Shown here: piece by piece, positions 44,450-54,148 of the stretch
Layout: each line of letters starts with the position of its first letter
How positions within the stretch are numbered: position 1 is the stretch's first letter
Assembly: GCF_000165835.1 (NCBI RefSeq)
Contig: NC_014640.1
Span: 310,001-374,000, forward strand
Source: Achromobacter xylosoxidans A8
Lineage (GTDB): Bacteria > Pseudomonadota > Gammaproteobacteria > Burkholderiales > Burkholderiaceae_B
Direction: 5' to 3'
DNA length: 64,000 nt
The notes under the pieces: model-generated
The model's database searches: none
Told to the model about the DNA's origin: nothing
Seen by the model: the letters and a program-made list of their open reading frames with translations, nothing else
Position numbers and translations under genes: made by a program

Positions 44450-45238
44450 CTAGCCCACCAGGCGCGCAAGTTCCGCGCCCGGATCCTTGGCGCGCATGAA
44501 GGCTTCGCCCACCAGGAAGGCATCGACCTTGTGCTGGCGCATCAGCTGCACGTCTTCGGGCTTGAGGATGCCGCTTTCGGTCACGACGCGCTTGCCCGCG
44601 GGAATCCGGGGCAGCAGGTCCAGCGTGTTCGACAGGCTGGTCTCGAAGGTGCGCAGGTTGCGGTTGTTGATGCCGAGCAGCGGCGTCTTCAGGGTCAGCG
44701 CGATGTCGAGTTCCTTGGCGTCGTGCACTTCCACCAGCACGTCCATGCCCAGCTCCATCGCCAGCGTTTCATAGTCGCGCAGTTGCGCGGGGCTGAGCGC
44801 GGCCACGATCAACAGCACGCAGTCCGCGCCCATGGCGCGCGCGGCGATGATCTGGTACGGGTCGATCACGAAGTCCTTGCGCAGCACCGGCAGCGAGCAA
44901 GCCGCGCGCGCCTGGCGCAGGTGGTCGTGGGAACCCTGGAAGAACTGCACGTCGGTCAGCACCGACAGGCAGGCTGCGCCGTGCACCGCATAGGTGGAGG
45001 CGATTTCCGGGGGATTGAAGGGGTCGCGCAGCACGCCCTTGGAGGGCGAGGCTTTCTTGATTTCAGCGATGACGCCGGCCTTGCCTTGCGAGATCTTGTC
45101 TTCGATGGCTTGGGCAAAGCCACGCACGTCCTGCCGCGCCTGTGCTTCGCGCAGGACTTCGGCTTCGCTGCGCATCTGGCGAGCGGCGGCGACTTCCTCG
45201 GCCTTGACGGCGAGGATCTTCGCGAGAATATCGTTCAT
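44450..45238 (-). CDS. trpC: Indole-3-glycerol phosphate synthase
   Basis: A 262-residue TIM-barrel with the family motifs [36 protein letters not shown] and VVTESGI. It closes the indole ring from CdRP in tryptophan synthesis and is monofunctional, with no fused TrpF domain. Its start overlaps the trpD stop by four bases. It is the last gene of the trpEGDC operon. Confidence 0.97.
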   Translation of the reverse strand: MNDILAKILAVKAEEVAAARQMRSEAEVLREAQARQDVRGFAQAIEDKISQGKAGVIAEIKKASPSKGVLRDPFNPPEIASTYAVHGAACLSVLTDVQFFQGSHDHLRQARAACSLPVLRKDFVIDPYQIIAARAMGADCVLLIVAALSPAQLRDYETLAMELGMDVLVEVHDAKELDIALTLKTPLLGINNRNLRTFETSLSNTLDLLPRIPAGKRVVTESGILKPEDVQLMRQHKVDAFLVGEAFMRAKDPGAELARLVG

Positions 45239-46266
45239 TTCAGGAATTTCCGGGTATATGCGCAGAATTCTTCCAGCTTGGCTCGCGCCGCGCCGGTGGA
45301 GATCAATTCGAATGCTAGTGCTAAGGCTTCGGGAATGGAATCGGCTTTATTGCCAGCATAGATGGCGAGTCCCGCATTGAGCGCGACGATGTCGCGGGCG
45401 GTGCCCTCGACATTTTCGAGCGCCTCTATGACAAGCTCGCGCGATTGTTCGCGATTGGACACCTTGATGCTTCGGTTGGACATCATGGATAGCCCGTAGT
45501 CCTCGGGATGGATCTCATATTCGAGGATTTTTCCGTCCTTGAGTTCCCCGACCAGGGTGGCGCCGCCCAGCGAGGCCTCGTCCATGCCGTCCTTGCCGTG
45601 CACCACCAGCACGTGGCGCGAACCCAGGCGTTCCAGCACGCGCACCTGGATGCCGACCAGGTCGGGATGGAACACGCCCATCAGCTGGTTGGCGGCGCCG
45701 GCCGGATTGGTCAGCGGGCCCAGGATGTTGAAGATCGTCCGCACGCCCAGCTCCTTGCGCACGGCGGCCACGTTCTTCATGGCGCCATGGTGGGCGGGCG
45801 CGAACATGAAACCGATGCCGGTGGCCTGGATGCACTCGGCCACCTGCTCGGGCGTCAGCACCAGGTTGGCGCCCAGCGCTTCCAGCACGTCGGCGCTGCC
45901 GCTGGAGGACGAGGCGCTGCGGTTGCCGTGCTTGGCGATCGGCACGCCGGCGGCGGCCGCCACAAACATTGCTGTGGTGGAAATGTTGAAGGTATGGCTG
46001 CCGTCGCCGCCGGTACCGCACATGTCGAGCAGGTCGGCGGGGTTGGGCGTGACCACGGGCGTGGCGAACTCGCGCATGACCTGCGCGGCCGCGGTGATCT
46101 CGCCTATGGTCTCTTTCTTCACGCGCAGGCCCATCAGCAGGGCGCTTGCGATCTGCGGCGACATTTCGCCGCGCATCAGCATGCGCATGAGATGCAGCAT
46201 TTCGTCGTGGAAAATTTCGCGGTGTTCTATGCAGCGCGTCAGCGCTTCGGCGGGGGAAATCGTCAC
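45235..46266 (-). CDS. trpD: Anthranilate phosphoribosyltransferase
   Basis: 343 residues with the PRPP-binding [15 protein letters not shown] and the [21 protein letters not shown] segment. [13 protein letters not shown] is also diagnostic. It transfers the phosphoribosyl group to anthranilate. It is free-standing, not fused with TrpG as in enterobacteria. It lies 12 bases after trpG and overlaps trpC by four. Confidence 0.97.
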   Translation of the reverse strand: MTISPAEALTRCIEHREIFHDEMLHLMRMLMRGEMSPQIASALLMGLRVKKETIGEITAAAQVMREFATPVVTPNPADLLDMCGTGGDGSHTFNISTTAMFVAAAAGVPIAKHGNRSASSSSGSADVLEALGANLVLTPEQVAECIQATGIGFMFAPAHHGAMKNVAAVRKELGVRTIFNILGPLTNPAGAANQLMGVFHPDLVGIQVRVLERLGSRHVLVVHGKDGMDEASLGGATLVGELKDGKILEYEIHPEDYGLSMMSNRSIKVSNREQSRELVIEALENVEGTARDIVALNAGLAIYAGNKADSIPEALALAFELISTGAARAKLEEFCAYTRKFLK

Positions 46267-46278
46267 GATGCGTCCTTC

Positions 46279-46845
46279 TTAGGCGAGGTTCAGGAAATTG
46301 CGGAGCAGGGCATGGCCGTGCTCGCTGAGCACCGACTCGGGATGGAACTGTACTCCGTATAGCGGCAGGGTCTTGTGGCGCACGCCCATGATGTCGCCGT
46401 CCGGCGCGGTCGCGGTCACGGCCAGGCAGTCGGGCAGGGTCGCGGGGTCTATGGTCAGCGAGTTGTAACGGATCACGGTGTACGGGGTGGGCAGATCGGT
46501 GAAGATGTCCGTGCCCGTATGCGAGATCCGCACGGTCTTGCCGTGCATGATCTGCTGCGCGCGCACGATGTCGCCGCCGTAGGCCGCGCCGATGGCCTGG
46601 TGGCCCAGGCACACGCCCAGGATGGGTTTCTTGCCGGCGAAGGCCTGGATCACGGGCACCGAGATGCCCGCCTCGGCGGGGGAGCAGGGGCCGGGCGACA
46701 CGCAGATGCGGTCCGGATTCATGGCGGCGATCTCTTCCAGCGTGATCTGGTCGTTGCGCGCCACGCGCACGTCCTCGCCCAGTTCACCGAAGTACTGAAC
46801 CAGGTTGTAGGTGAAAGAGTCGTAGTTGTCGATCATCAACAGCAT
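46279..46845 (-). CDS. trpG: Anthranilate synthase, glutamine amidotransferase component
   Basis: A 188-residue class I amidotransferase with nucleophile Cys79 in [11 protein letters not shown] and the partner His168 and Glu170 in VQFHPESVL. The start [15 protein letters not shown] is typical. It supplies ammonia to TrpE; a dual role with PabB in folate synthesis is possible. It is the second gene of the operon. Confidence 0.96.
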   Translation of the reverse strand: MLLMIDNYDSFTYNLVQYFGELGEDVRVARNDQITLEEIAAMNPDRICVSPGPCSPAEAGISVPVIQAFAGKKPILGVCLGHQAIGAAYGGDIVRAQQIMHGKTVRISHTGTDIFTDLPTPYTVIRYNSLTIDPATLPDCLAVTATAPDGDIMGVRHKTLPLYGVQFHPESVLSEHGHALLRNFLNLA

Positions 46846-46902
46846 TTAATTCTCCTCTAGGGCCGCCCGGCGGCCCGGATATGTCCGGTTGGGGGCGGGG
46901 CC

Positions 46903-48423
46903 TCAGATGGGCTCGTCCAGGCCGTGCTGCACCTGCTCCGCCGCGCGCAGCACCGCGCGGGCCTTGGCTTCGGTTTCGGCCCATTCGGCTTCGGGGTTGG
47001 AGTCGGCCACGATGCCGGCGGCGGCCTGCACGTACAGCGTGCCGTCCTTGATGACGCCGGTGCGGATGGCGATGGCCACGTCCATTTCGCCGCCGTAGCT
47101 CAGGTAGCCGGCCGCGCCGCCGTAGATGCCGCGGCGTACAGGTTCGAGTTCGTCGATGATCTTCATGGCCTCGACCTTGGGCGCGCCGGTCAGGGTGCCG
47201 GCGGGGAAGGAGGCGCGCAGCACGTCCATGCTGCTCATGCCCGGGTTCAGCGTGCCGGTGACGTTGGACACCAGGTGCATCACGTGCGAATAGCGTTCGA
47301 TCACCATGGTGTCGCTGACCTTGACCGAGCCCACCTGGGCCACGCGGCCCACGTCGTTGCGCGCCAGGTCGATCAGCATCACGTGTTCGGCCACTTCCTT
47401 GGGGTCGGCCTTCAGTTCGGCGGCCAGGGCGGCGTCTTCCTCGGGGGTACCACCGCGCTTGCGGGTGCCGGCCAGGGGACGGATGGTGATCTGCGACTTG
47501 GGTTCGCCGTCTTCCACCACGCGCTCCTGGCGCACCAGGATCTCCGGCGACGCGCCGACCACCTGGAAGTCGCCGAAGTTCCAGAAGTACATGTAGGGGG
47601 AGGGATTGAGCGACCGCAGGGCGCGGTAGAGGGAGAGGGGGGAATCGCGGAAGGGCTTGGCGATGACCTGGCCGATCTGCACTTGCATCAGGTCGCCCGC
47701 GGCGATGTGTTCCTTGGCGCGGTGCACGGCGGCCAGATAGTCTTCCTTCTTGAAGTCGCGCCGCTCTTCGGTCTGCATGCTGGCGTGACTGTAGGGGATT
47801 TCCACGGGGCGTCGCAGGCGCGCGCGCAGGTCGTGCAGGCGCTGCTGGGCGCGGCTGTAAGACTCGGGCTGGCTCGGGTCGGCGTAGACCATCAGGTAGA
47901 TGCGGCCGGCCAGGTTGTCGACGATGACCAGCTCGTCCACGTGCATCAGCATCAGGTCGGGCGTGCCGCCTTCCATGCCGGCGGGGAACGGCTTGACCGC
48001 GGGGCCCAGGCAGGGCTCGATGTGACGCACCGTGTCGTAGCCGAAATAGCCCGCCAGGCCGCCGCAGAAGCGCGGCATGCCCGGGCGCAGGGCGACCTTG
48101 AAGCGGCTCTGGTACTGCTCGATGAAGGCCAGCGGATCGCCGTCGTGGGTCTCGGCGACCTTGCCGTCATGCAGCACTTCGGTGCGGGTGCCGCTGGCGC
48201 GGATCACCGTGCGGGCCGGCAGGCCGATGAAGGAATAGCGGCCGAAGCGCTCGCCGCCCACCACCGATTCCATCAGGCAGGTCATGCGCCCGCCCTGGGG
48301 GCCGGCATGCGCCAGCTTCAGGTAGATGCCCAGCGGGGTGTCCAGGTCGGCATAGGTTTCGGCGACCAGCGGGATGCGGTTGTAGCCTTGTGCGGCGAGG
48401 GCCTTGAATTCGATTTCGGTCAT
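46903..48423 (-). CDS. trpE: Anthranilate synthase component I
   Basis: 506 residues. The N-terminal regulatory part carries an LMESV-type tryptophan site (TCLMESVVGGERFGRYSFIG). The chorismate-binding domain shows PSPYMYFW, IRPLAGTRKRGGTPEED, MLIDLARNDVGRV and AGIVADSNPEAEW. It makes anthranilate from chorismate. It is the first structural gene after the leader and terminator, and its activity is likely feedback-inhibited by tryptophan. Confidence 0.97.
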   Translation of the reverse strand: MTEIEFKALAAQGYNRIPLVAETYADLDTPLGIYLKLAHAGPQGGRMTCLMESVVGGERFGRYSFIGLPARTVIRASGTRTEVLHDGKVAETHDGDPLAFIEQYQSRFKVALRPGMPRFCGGLAGYFGYDTVRHIEPCLGPAVKPFPAGMEGGTPDLMLMHVDELVIVDNLAGRIYLMVYADPSQPESYSRAQQRLHDLRARLRRPVEIPYSHASMQTEERRDFKKEDYLAAVHRAKEHIAAGDLMQVQIGQVIAKPFRDSPLSLYRALRSLNPSPYMYFWNFGDFQVVGASPEILVRQERVVEDGEPKSQITIRPLAGTRKRGGTPEEDAALAAELKADPKEVAEHVMLIDLARNDVGRVAQVGSVKVSDTMVIERYSHVMHLVSNVTGTLNPGMSSMDVLRASFPAGTLTGAPKVEAMKIIDELEPVRRGIYGGAAGYLSYGGEMDVAIAIRTGVIKDGTLYVQAAAGIVADSNPEAEWAETEAKARAVLRAAEQVQHGLDEPI

Positions 48424-48470
48424 GTCGGGTCTCGTGAGCGATTTATCTGCTTTCGGACCAGGCGCACAAC

Positions 48471-48505
48471 AAAAAAGCCCGGTCCAGGTTACTGGTTCCG
48501 GGCTT
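48471..48505 (-). terminator. trp attenuator terminator
   Basis: On the minus strand CCAAGCCCGGAACCAG and CTGGACCGGGCTTTTTT form a strong stem ending in a T run, 47 bases before trpE. Just upstream another small hairpin (CTGTGTAAAACACAG) can form. Together with the Trp-rich leader peptide this is a transcription attenuator. Confidence 0.9.
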
Positions 48506-48565
48506 GGCTCTGTGTTTTACACAGCTACGGCACTAGGCGGCATACGCGTCCAGGGCCGGGAGGGA

Positions 48566-48640
48566 TCATCGCCACCCGGAAGACAAACGCCACCAGCGCC
48601 ACGAGGCGCCGAGCATTTGGTTCTGGATGGAAACGTTCAT
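48566..48640 (-). CDS. trpL: trp operon leader peptide
   Basis: A 24-residue frame (ATG at 48640, TGA at 48566) starts MNVSIQNQMLG and continues ASWRWWRLSSGWR. It has four Trp codons, three of them within four residues. Ribosome stalling here at low Trp-tRNA would favour an antiterminator and let transcription pass the terminator at 48471. The ribosome site is weak, as is common for such leaders. It is too short for routine gene calling. Confidence 0.88.
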   Translation of the reverse strand: MNVSIQNQMLGASWRWWRLSSGWR

Positions 48641-48683
48641 TGAGCTTTGTTCAGTATTGAATTTGCGGTGAGCCGCCAGGTAT

Positions 48684-49391
48684 TCAGGAGCCTGTTTTTG
48701 CCGCGTTCCGGTTTTGATTCCAGATCACGACCCACTCGGCGGCAGCGACTAGCGTGTCCACTATACCATCGACATCCAGCTCGCGCACGTCGCGGCCTTC
48801 GTTGTAGCCATAAGGCACCACCAGGACCTGGGTGCCCGCGCTGCGGCCCGCCTGGGCGTCATTGACCGAATCGCCGATGGTCACGGCTTCCTCCGCGGCA
48901 ACGCCGAGCAAGTCGCAGGCATGCAACACCTGGTCGGGATCCGGCTTGCGGCGCTCGCAGGTGTCGCCGCAGACCACGGCGTCGAAAAAGCCCGCCAGGC
49001 CCGTGCGCTGCAGCAGCGGCAGAGTGAATTCGGTGGGCTTGTTGGTCACCACCGCCAGCTTCAGGCCCTGCTCGCGCATGAGCTTCAAGCCTTCGATGAC
49101 GCCGGGGTAGATCTGCGCTTTCTCGCCGTTGGACAGGTGGTAATGGCGATAGAAGGCGGCGCGGGCGACATCGAACTCGGCGGCAGTGGGGTCGGCGGCG
49201 TCCAGGCTGCCGGCCAGGCTGCGGCGCACCAGGTTGTCCACACCCTTGCCGACGAAGGTGGCCACCACGTCTTCGCGCAGCGGCGACATGCCCAGCTCCA
49301 CGCGCATGGCGTTGGCCGCGAAGGCCAGGTCGGGAATCGAATCCAGCAGGGTGCCGTCCAGGTCTAGCAGCGCGGCGCGAAAAGCGGTCAT
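48684..49391 (-). CDS. gph: Phosphoglycolate phosphatase
   Basis: A 235-residue HAD hydrolase with the nucleophile motif LLDLDGTLLDSIPDL, motif II VVTNKPTEF and the late TIGDSVNDAQAGRSAG. It clears 2-phosphoglycolate formed by DNA repair. It sits between rpe and trpE, the conserved order in this group, and the trp leader begins 44 bases after its stop. Confidence 0.93.
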   Translation of the reverse strand: MTAFRAALLDLDGTLLDSIPDLAFAANAMRVELGMSPLREDVVATFVGKGVDNLVRRSLAGSLDAADPTAAEFDVARAAFYRHYHLSNGEKAQIYPGVIEGLKLMREQGLKLAVVTNKPTEFTLPLLQRTGLAGFFDAVVCGDTCERRKPDPDQVLHACDLLGVAAEEAVTIGDSVNDAQAGRSAGTQVLVVPYGYNEGRDVRELDVDGIVDTLVAAAEWVVIWNQNRNAAKTGS

Positions 49392-49406
49392 GTCGGTTCC
49401 CGAGGC

Positions 49407-50111
49407 TTAGATGGCGGTGGTTTCGCCGATGGCGATCTGGTCGCGCATGGACTTGATGATGCCGGCGTAGTCCGGCTTGCCGAAAATGGCGGAGCCGGCC
49501 ACGAAGGTGTCGGCGCCGGCGCGGCGGATTTCGGCGATGTTGTCGATTTTCACCCCACCGTCCACTTGCAGCACGATTTCCTGGCCGCCGGCCTGCATCC
49601 AGGCGTCGATCCGGGCACGCGCCTCGCGCAGCTTGGTCAGCGCGCCGGGGATGAAGCTCTGGCCGCCAAAGCCTGGATTTACAGACATGATCAGGATCAG
49701 GTCGATTTTGTCCATCACGTAGTCCAGGTAGGACAGCGGGGTGGCGGGGTTGAACACCAGGCCGGCCTTACAGCCGTTTTCGCGGATCAGTGACAGCGTG
49801 CGGTCGACGTGGCGGCTGGCGTCCGGGTGGAAGCTGATGTAATCGGCGCCGGCCTTGGCGAACATCGGCACCAGGTCGTCCACCGGTTCCACCATCAGAT
49901 GCACGTCAATCGGCACCTGGACGTGGGGGCGGATGGCCGCGCACACCATTGGGCCGATGGTCAGATTGGGGACATAGTGGTTGTCCATCACGTCCACGTG
50001 GATCCAGTCGGCGCCGGCGGCGACGACGTTGCGGACTTCCTCGCCCAGGCGGGCGAAGTCGGCCGACAGGATGCTGGGGGTGATGCGGGTGGAAGCCTGT
50101 TGGGTAGACAT
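49407..50111 (-). CDS. rpe: Ribulose-phosphate 3-epimerase
   Basis: 234 residues from the ATG at 50111, which gives the usual short run before [14 protein letters not shown]. An upstream ATG at 50135 adds eight residues; neither has a clear ribosome site. Active-site features are [35 protein letters not shown] and VDGGV. It interconverts ribulose- and xylulose-5-phosphate. It is 15 bases before gph and divergent from apaG. Confidence 0.95.
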   Translation of the reverse strand: MSTQQASTRITPSILSADFARLGEEVRNVVAAGADWIHVDVMDNHYVPNLTIGPMVCAAIRPHVQVPIDVHLMVEPVDDLVPMFAKAGADYISFHPDASRHVDRTLSLIRENGCKAGLVFNPATPLSYLDYVMDKIDLILIMSVNPGFGGQSFIPGALTKLREARARIDAWMQAGGQEIVLQVDGGVKIDNIAEIRRAGADTFVAGSAIFGKPDYAGIIKSMRDQIAIGETTAI

Positions 50112-50264
50112 GATGTTCGGGATTGGGGAGGGCATAATGTGCCATTATTGCAGTTTGAGGCGCGGTACCGGGAATGGCCCGGCCCGGCGGGTCCGGGAAT
50201 CGCGTCTTTTCCAGCGTCCGGCGCCGTACCACGGTGGCTTGCCAGCATCACACAGGGAAGGACT

Positions 50265-50639
50265 GTGAAACCTTACGACCTGAGCGTCTCTGTCTCTCCG
50301 CGCTTCGTGCCCGAACAGTCCGACCCTGCCGAACAGCAGTTCGTGTTCGCCTATACCGTCCGCATCACCAACACCGGCGAGCATCCCGCGCAGGTGATCA
50401 GTCGCCACTGGATCATCACCGACGGCAACCAGCGCGTGCAGGAAGTGCGCGGCCTGGGTATCGTTGGGCAGCAGCCCTTGCTGGCGCCCGGCGAAACCTT
50501 CGAATACACCAGCGGCTGTCCCCTGCCCACGCCGGTGGGCACGATGCGGGGCACCTATCACTGCGTCGGCGAGAACGGCATTCCGTTCGAAGTGTCGATC
50601 GCCGAATTCGTCCTGGCCATGCCGCGTACCCTGCATTGA
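50265..50639 (+). CDS. apaG: ApaG protein
   Basis: 124 residues from the GTG at 50265, preceded by GGGAAGGA. It has the single immunoglobulin-like ApaG fold, with FAYTVRITNTGEHPAQVISRHW-type strands, the GEGVVGQQP-like loop (GLGIVGQQPLLAPGE) and MRGTYHCVGENG. The family is linked to Co2+ resistance and Mg2+ efflux in Salmonella, but its biochemical role is unclear. It is followed by mltA after 38 bases. Confidence 0.95.
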   Translation: MKPYDLSVSVSPRFVPEQSDPAEQQFVFAYTVRITNTGEHPAQVISRHWIITDGNQRVQEVRGLGIVGQQPLLAPGETFEYTSGCPLPTPVGTMRGTYHCVGENGIPFEVSIAEFVLAMPRTLH

Positions 50640-50677
50640 ATGGCCCGGCCACCCGTCGCACGTTTTTTTATTTGCTC

Positions 50678-51979
50678 ATGAAGCGCATTCTCAGTCTGTC
50701 CGTGCTGTCCGTCTTGCTGGCGGCATGTTCCACCCCCTCCGATATCCCGCCCGACTCGGGCTCGTCCAGCATCCCCGGTCCGTCCGCGCCTGCCGCCGAC
50801 GGCCCCCTGGTGGTGCCGTCGCTGGCATCCTTGCCGGACACCCCGCCGCGCGCGCTGGCCGGCAAGTACAAGGCGGCCAACTGGTCCGAGATGCCCGGCT
50901 GGAGCAATGATGACCTGTCGCGCTTCTGGCCCTTGTTTCTGCGCAATTGCCGCGGCCTGATGCGGCCGACCAGCGGCAACCTGGCCGCGCCCGCGCGCGC
51001 CACGCCGCGGGCTTGGCAACCGGTCTGCGCTGCTGCGGTCGATCCGGCCCGCGCGCCGGCTGCCGGCGACGGCGAGGGCGTGCGCCGCTTCCTCCAGACC
51101 TACTTGCAGCCCTGGCGCCTGAACGCCGCCGACGGCAAGCCGGCCACCAATACCGTGACGGGCTATTACGAACCTCTGGTGCGCGGCTCGCGCCGCCAGG
51201 GCGGCAGCCATCAATGGCCGCTGTACACCGTGCCCGCGGACCTGCTGACCATCGACCTGGGCTCGATCTATCCGGAACTGGCGGGCAAGCGCGTGCGCGG
51301 CAAGCTGGACGGCAAGCGCGTGGTGCCCTACGACTCGCGCGCCGCCATCGAGTCCTCGGGCCGCCGCCCGCCCGTGCTGGTGTGGGTGGACGACCCCGTC
51401 GACAACTTCTTCCTGCAGGTGCAGGGCTCCGGCCGCGTGCAGCTGACCGACGGCCCCGATTCCGGCAAGACCATCCGCGTGGCCTATGCCGACCATAACG
51501 GCCAACCCTACGCGTCCATCGGCCGCTGGCTGATCGACCGCGGCGAGCTGTCCGCCGACCAGGCCTCCATGCAGAACATCCGCGCCTGGGCCCAACGCAA
51601 TCCCAAGCGCGTGCCGGAAATGCTCAACGCCAACCCGGCGGTGGTGTTCTTCCGCGAAGAAATGGTGGTTGATCCGGAACAAGGCCCCAAGGGCGCCTAC
51701 GCCGTGCCGCTGGCCCCCATGCGTTCGATCGCGGTCGACGCGGGCTTCGTGCCGCTGGGCACGCCGGTGTTCCTGGCCACCACCTATCCGGCTTCCGACC
51801 GGCCGCTGCAACGCCTGGTGCTGGCTCAAGACACGGGCACGGCCATCCGCGGCGCCGCGCGCGCCGACTTCTACTGGGGCTACGGCGACGACGCCGGCCA
51901 GCAGGCTGGCCGCATGAAGCAGCGCGGCCAGATGTGGGTGCTGTGGCCGAAACAGGCCGGGGAGCCGAGCGCAAGATGA
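50678..51979 (+). CDS. mltA: Membrane-bound lytic murein transglycosylase A
   Basis: A 433-residue lipoprotein with lipobox LLAAC (Cys17) and a Ser/Pro linker. The MltA domain includes TNTVTGYYEPLVRGSR. The 3D domain near the end carries VDAGFVPLGTPVFLATTYP, LAQDTGTAIRGAARADFYWG and the catalytic Asp region. It cleaves peptidoglycan at the outer membrane inner face. Its stop overlaps the next gene by four bases. Confidence 0.95.
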   Translation: MKRILSLSVLSVLLAACSTPSDIPPDSGSSSIPGPSAPAADGPLVVPSLASLPDTPPRALAGKYKAANWSEMPGWSNDDLSRFWPLFLRNCRGLMRPTSGNLAAPARATPRAWQPVCAAAVDPARAPAAGDGEGVRRFLQTYLQPWRLNAADGKPATNTVTGYYEPLVRGSRRQGGSHQWPLYTVPADLLTIDLGSIYPELAGKRVRGKLDGKRVVPYDSRAAIESSGRRPPVLVWVDDPVDNFFLQVQGSGRVQLTDGPDSGKTIRVAYADHNGQPYASIGRWLIDRGELSADQASMQNIRAWAQRNPKRVPEMLNANPAVVFFREEMVVDPEQGPKGAYAVPLAPMRSIAVDAGFVPLGTPVFLATTYPASDRPLQRLVLAQDTGTAIRGAARADFYWGYGDDAGQQAGRMKQRGQMWVLWPKQAGEPSAR

Positions 51980-53145
51980 GCCATCAGATCGTCGTTTGCG
52001 GGGCCGGCATCGTCGGCCTGTCCACCGCCCTGGCGCTGGCCCGCCGCGGCCAGCGCGTGGCCGTGCTGGCGCCGCGCGCCAGCGTGCCGCCGGCCGATTC
52101 GGACCGCTACCACCCGCGCGTCTACGCCATTTCGCCCGCCAGCCAGCGCTTTCTGGCCGAACTCGGCGTGTGGGACGCCATGCCCGCGTCCCGGCTGACG
52201 CCGGTGACCGCCATGGAAATCCACGGCGACGCCGACGGCCAGGTGAACCTGAGCGCCTGGCAGGCGGCGCTGCCGCAGCTGGCGTGGATCGTCGAGTCCG
52301 GCGAAATCGAACGCGTGCTGATCCAGGCGGTCCGCATGTTCGGCATTCCCTGGCTGGAGGATCGCTGCACCGGCTACCGGGACGGCGCGATCGACACCGA
52401 AAGCGGTGCGCGCATCGAGGCCGAGCTGTTCGTAGGCGCCGATGGCGCCGCATCGCCGCTACGCGAGGCTGCCGGGCTGAAGCATGAGGCCGTGTCCTAC
52501 GACGACACGGGCCTGGTGGTGCACCTGGACGCGGAGCGCCCGCACCAGGGCACCGCCTTCCAGTGGTTCCGCGACGACGGCGTGCTGGCGCTGCTGCCGC
52601 TGCCCGACACCTCGGCCGGTCCGCAGGTTTCCATGGTCTGGTCCATGCGCACCGAGCTGGCCCAGGCGCTGTTGGCCTTGCCGCCTGAGAAACAAGCCGC
52701 ACGCCTGGAGACCCTGCTGGGCGATGCCGCCGAAGGCCGCCTGGGCAGGCTGAAGGTCCGCAGCAAGCTGCATGGCTTCCCCTTGACGCTGGAACGCGCC
52801 CAGATGGTCGCGCCCGGCATCGCGCTGGCGGGCGACGCGGCGCACCGCCTGCACCCGCTGGCGGGCCAGGGGCTGAATCTGGGCCTGGGCGATGTCGAGG
52901 CCCTGGCCCGGGTCGTCGCCGGCCGCGAAGCCTATCGCACGGCGGGCGACTTGCGCGTGCTGCACCGCTACCAGCGCGCGCGCGCCGAACCGGTGCTGGC
53001 CATGCGTCTGGCCACCGACGGTCTGCACAAGCTGTTCGCCTCGCGGGCGACGCCGCTGGTCTGGCTGCGCAATGCGGGCATGCACTGGGTGGAATGGGCG
53101 CCGCTGATCAAGCGCCGCCTGATTACCGGCGCCTCGGCCAATTAG
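51976..53145 (+). CDS. UbiH/UbiF-family FAD-dependent hydroxylase (ubiquinone biosynthesis-like)
   Basis: 389 residues from the ATG at 51976. The FAD-binding GAGIVG (residues 9-14), the GADGAASPLR segment and the second FAD site ALAGDAAHRLHPLAGQGLNLGLGD are those of ubiquinone hydroxylases of the UbiH/UbiF/VisC group. It would hydroxylate a benzoquinone ring precursor at the inner membrane. The exact position in the pathway is not readable from sequence. It is coupled to mltA. Confidence 0.88.
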   Translation: MSHQIVVCGAGIVGLSTALALARRGQRVAVLAPRASVPPADSDRYHPRVYAISPASQRFLAELGVWDAMPASRLTPVTAMEIHGDADGQVNLSAWQAALPQLAWIVESGEIERVLIQAVRMFGIPWLEDRCTGYRDGAIDTESGARIEAELFVGADGAASPLREAAGLKHEAVSYDDTGLVVHLDAERPHQGTAFQWFRDDGVLALLPLPDTSAGPQVSMVWSMRTELAQALLALPPEKQAARLETLLGDAAEGRLGRLKVRSKLHGFPLTLERAQMVAPGIALAGDAAHRLHPLAGQGLNLGLGDVEALARVVAGREAYRTAGDLRVLHRYQRARAEPVLAMRLATDGLHKLFASRATPLVWLRNAGMHWVEWAPLIKRRLITGASAN

Positions 53146-53289
53146 GGCGGGATCCGCTCCGCGGAACCTAGCTCATAGGCGAACTGTCTGACCCATAGGG
53201 GGCGCCTGCCCGTGCAGGCCGGCTTGGCTGCAGTGCGGATCGGTTACCCTTTCCGCACAAGAACACGATAGATAAGTACAGGAGTACCG

Positions 53290-54087
53290 ATGAATTTCCG
53301 CATATCCGCCACTCTGGCGGCTTGTTTCCTGGCCGCGGGCCTGGGCATGTCCGCCGGCGCAGCGGCTCAGGGCGACAAGTCTGTCTCCACCCAGTCCGTG
53401 GGCCAGCCCGGCAAGGGCGACAAGAGCTACTCCACCACCCAGGTGGCGCCGGCCGACCCCGTGGCGGACGCGGTCAAGGATCGCTTTCGCCAGCGTTTCG
53501 ACGGCATGGACGTGACGGCCGTGCGCCGCACGCCTTACGGCCTGTTTGAAGTGCAGCTGGGCATGGACCTGATCTACACAGATGAAAAGGTGACCTGGGT
53601 CATGGAAGGTCCGTTGATCGACGCCATGACGCGCCGCGACGTCACCCGCGAAACGCAGGAGCGCCTGAGCGCCGTGTCATTCGATCAGCTGCCGCTGGAC
53701 CTGGCCATCAAGCAGGTCAAGGGCGACGGCTCGCGCAAGGTCGCAATTTTCGAGGACCCCAATTGCGGCTACTGCAAGCAATTGCGCAAGACGCTGGAAG
53801 ACGTCGACAACATCACCGTCTACACCTTCCTCTATCCCATCCTGTCGCCGGATTCCAAGGACAAGGTGCGCGACGTGTGGTGCTCCAAGGATCCTGGCGC
53901 CGCCTGGGACGACTGGATGCTGCGCGGCAAGAAGCCCGCCACCGCGAATTGCGACGTGCCCGAGGACAAGCTGCTGGCCCTGGGCCAGAAGCTGATGGTG
54001 CGCGGCACGCCGACCACCTTCTTTGCAGACGGCTCGCGCGTCAGTGGCGCCTTGCCCCTGGAGCAATTCAAAGCCCGCTTGAACTGA
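53290..54087 (+). CDS. dsbC: DsbC-type periplasmic disulfide isomerase
   Basis: 265 residues with a signal peptide (cleavage after AAAQG). A dimerisation domain follows (VKDRFRQRFDGMDVTAVRRTP), then a thioredoxin domain with CGYC (Cys159, Cys162) in FEDPNCGYCKQLRK and the cis-Pro region VRGTPTTFFADG. A Ser/Thr-rich linker of about 40 residues after the signal is longer than in E. coli DsbC. It reshuffles wrong disulfides. Confidence 0.92.
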   Translation: MNFRISATLAACFLAAGLGMSAGAAAQGDKSVSTQSVGQPGKGDKSYSTTQVAPADPVADAVKDRFRQRFDGMDVTAVRRTPYGLFEVQLGMDLIYTDEKVTWVMEGPLIDAMTRRDVTRETQERLSAVSFDQLPLDLAIKQVKGDGSRKVAIFEDPNCGYCKQLRKTLEDVDNITVYTFLYPILSPDSKDKVRDVWCSKDPGAAWDDWMLRGKKPATANCDVPEDKLLALGQKLMVRGTPTTFFADGSRVSGALPLEQFKARLN

Positions 54088-54130
54088 CCGGCGCGTAGCG
54101 CCGGCCGGGAGGCTGGCGCCACAGGCGCCA
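54088..54130. other. Two tandem hairpins after dsbC
   Basis: CCGGCGC/GCGCCGG (54088-54104) and TGGCGCC/GGCGCCA (54114-54130) each fold perfectly with three-base loops. They begin at the dsbC stop and lie 18 bases before the next start. With no T run, they may be mRNA 3' stabilisers or a weak terminator. Confidence 0.5.
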
Positions 54131-54148
54131 AGCCCCCGGAGACAGCTC

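Noticed and set aside
46924..48660. 578-residue open frame on the plus strand
   Set aside because: It is antisense to trpE and its leader, with no recognisable domain.
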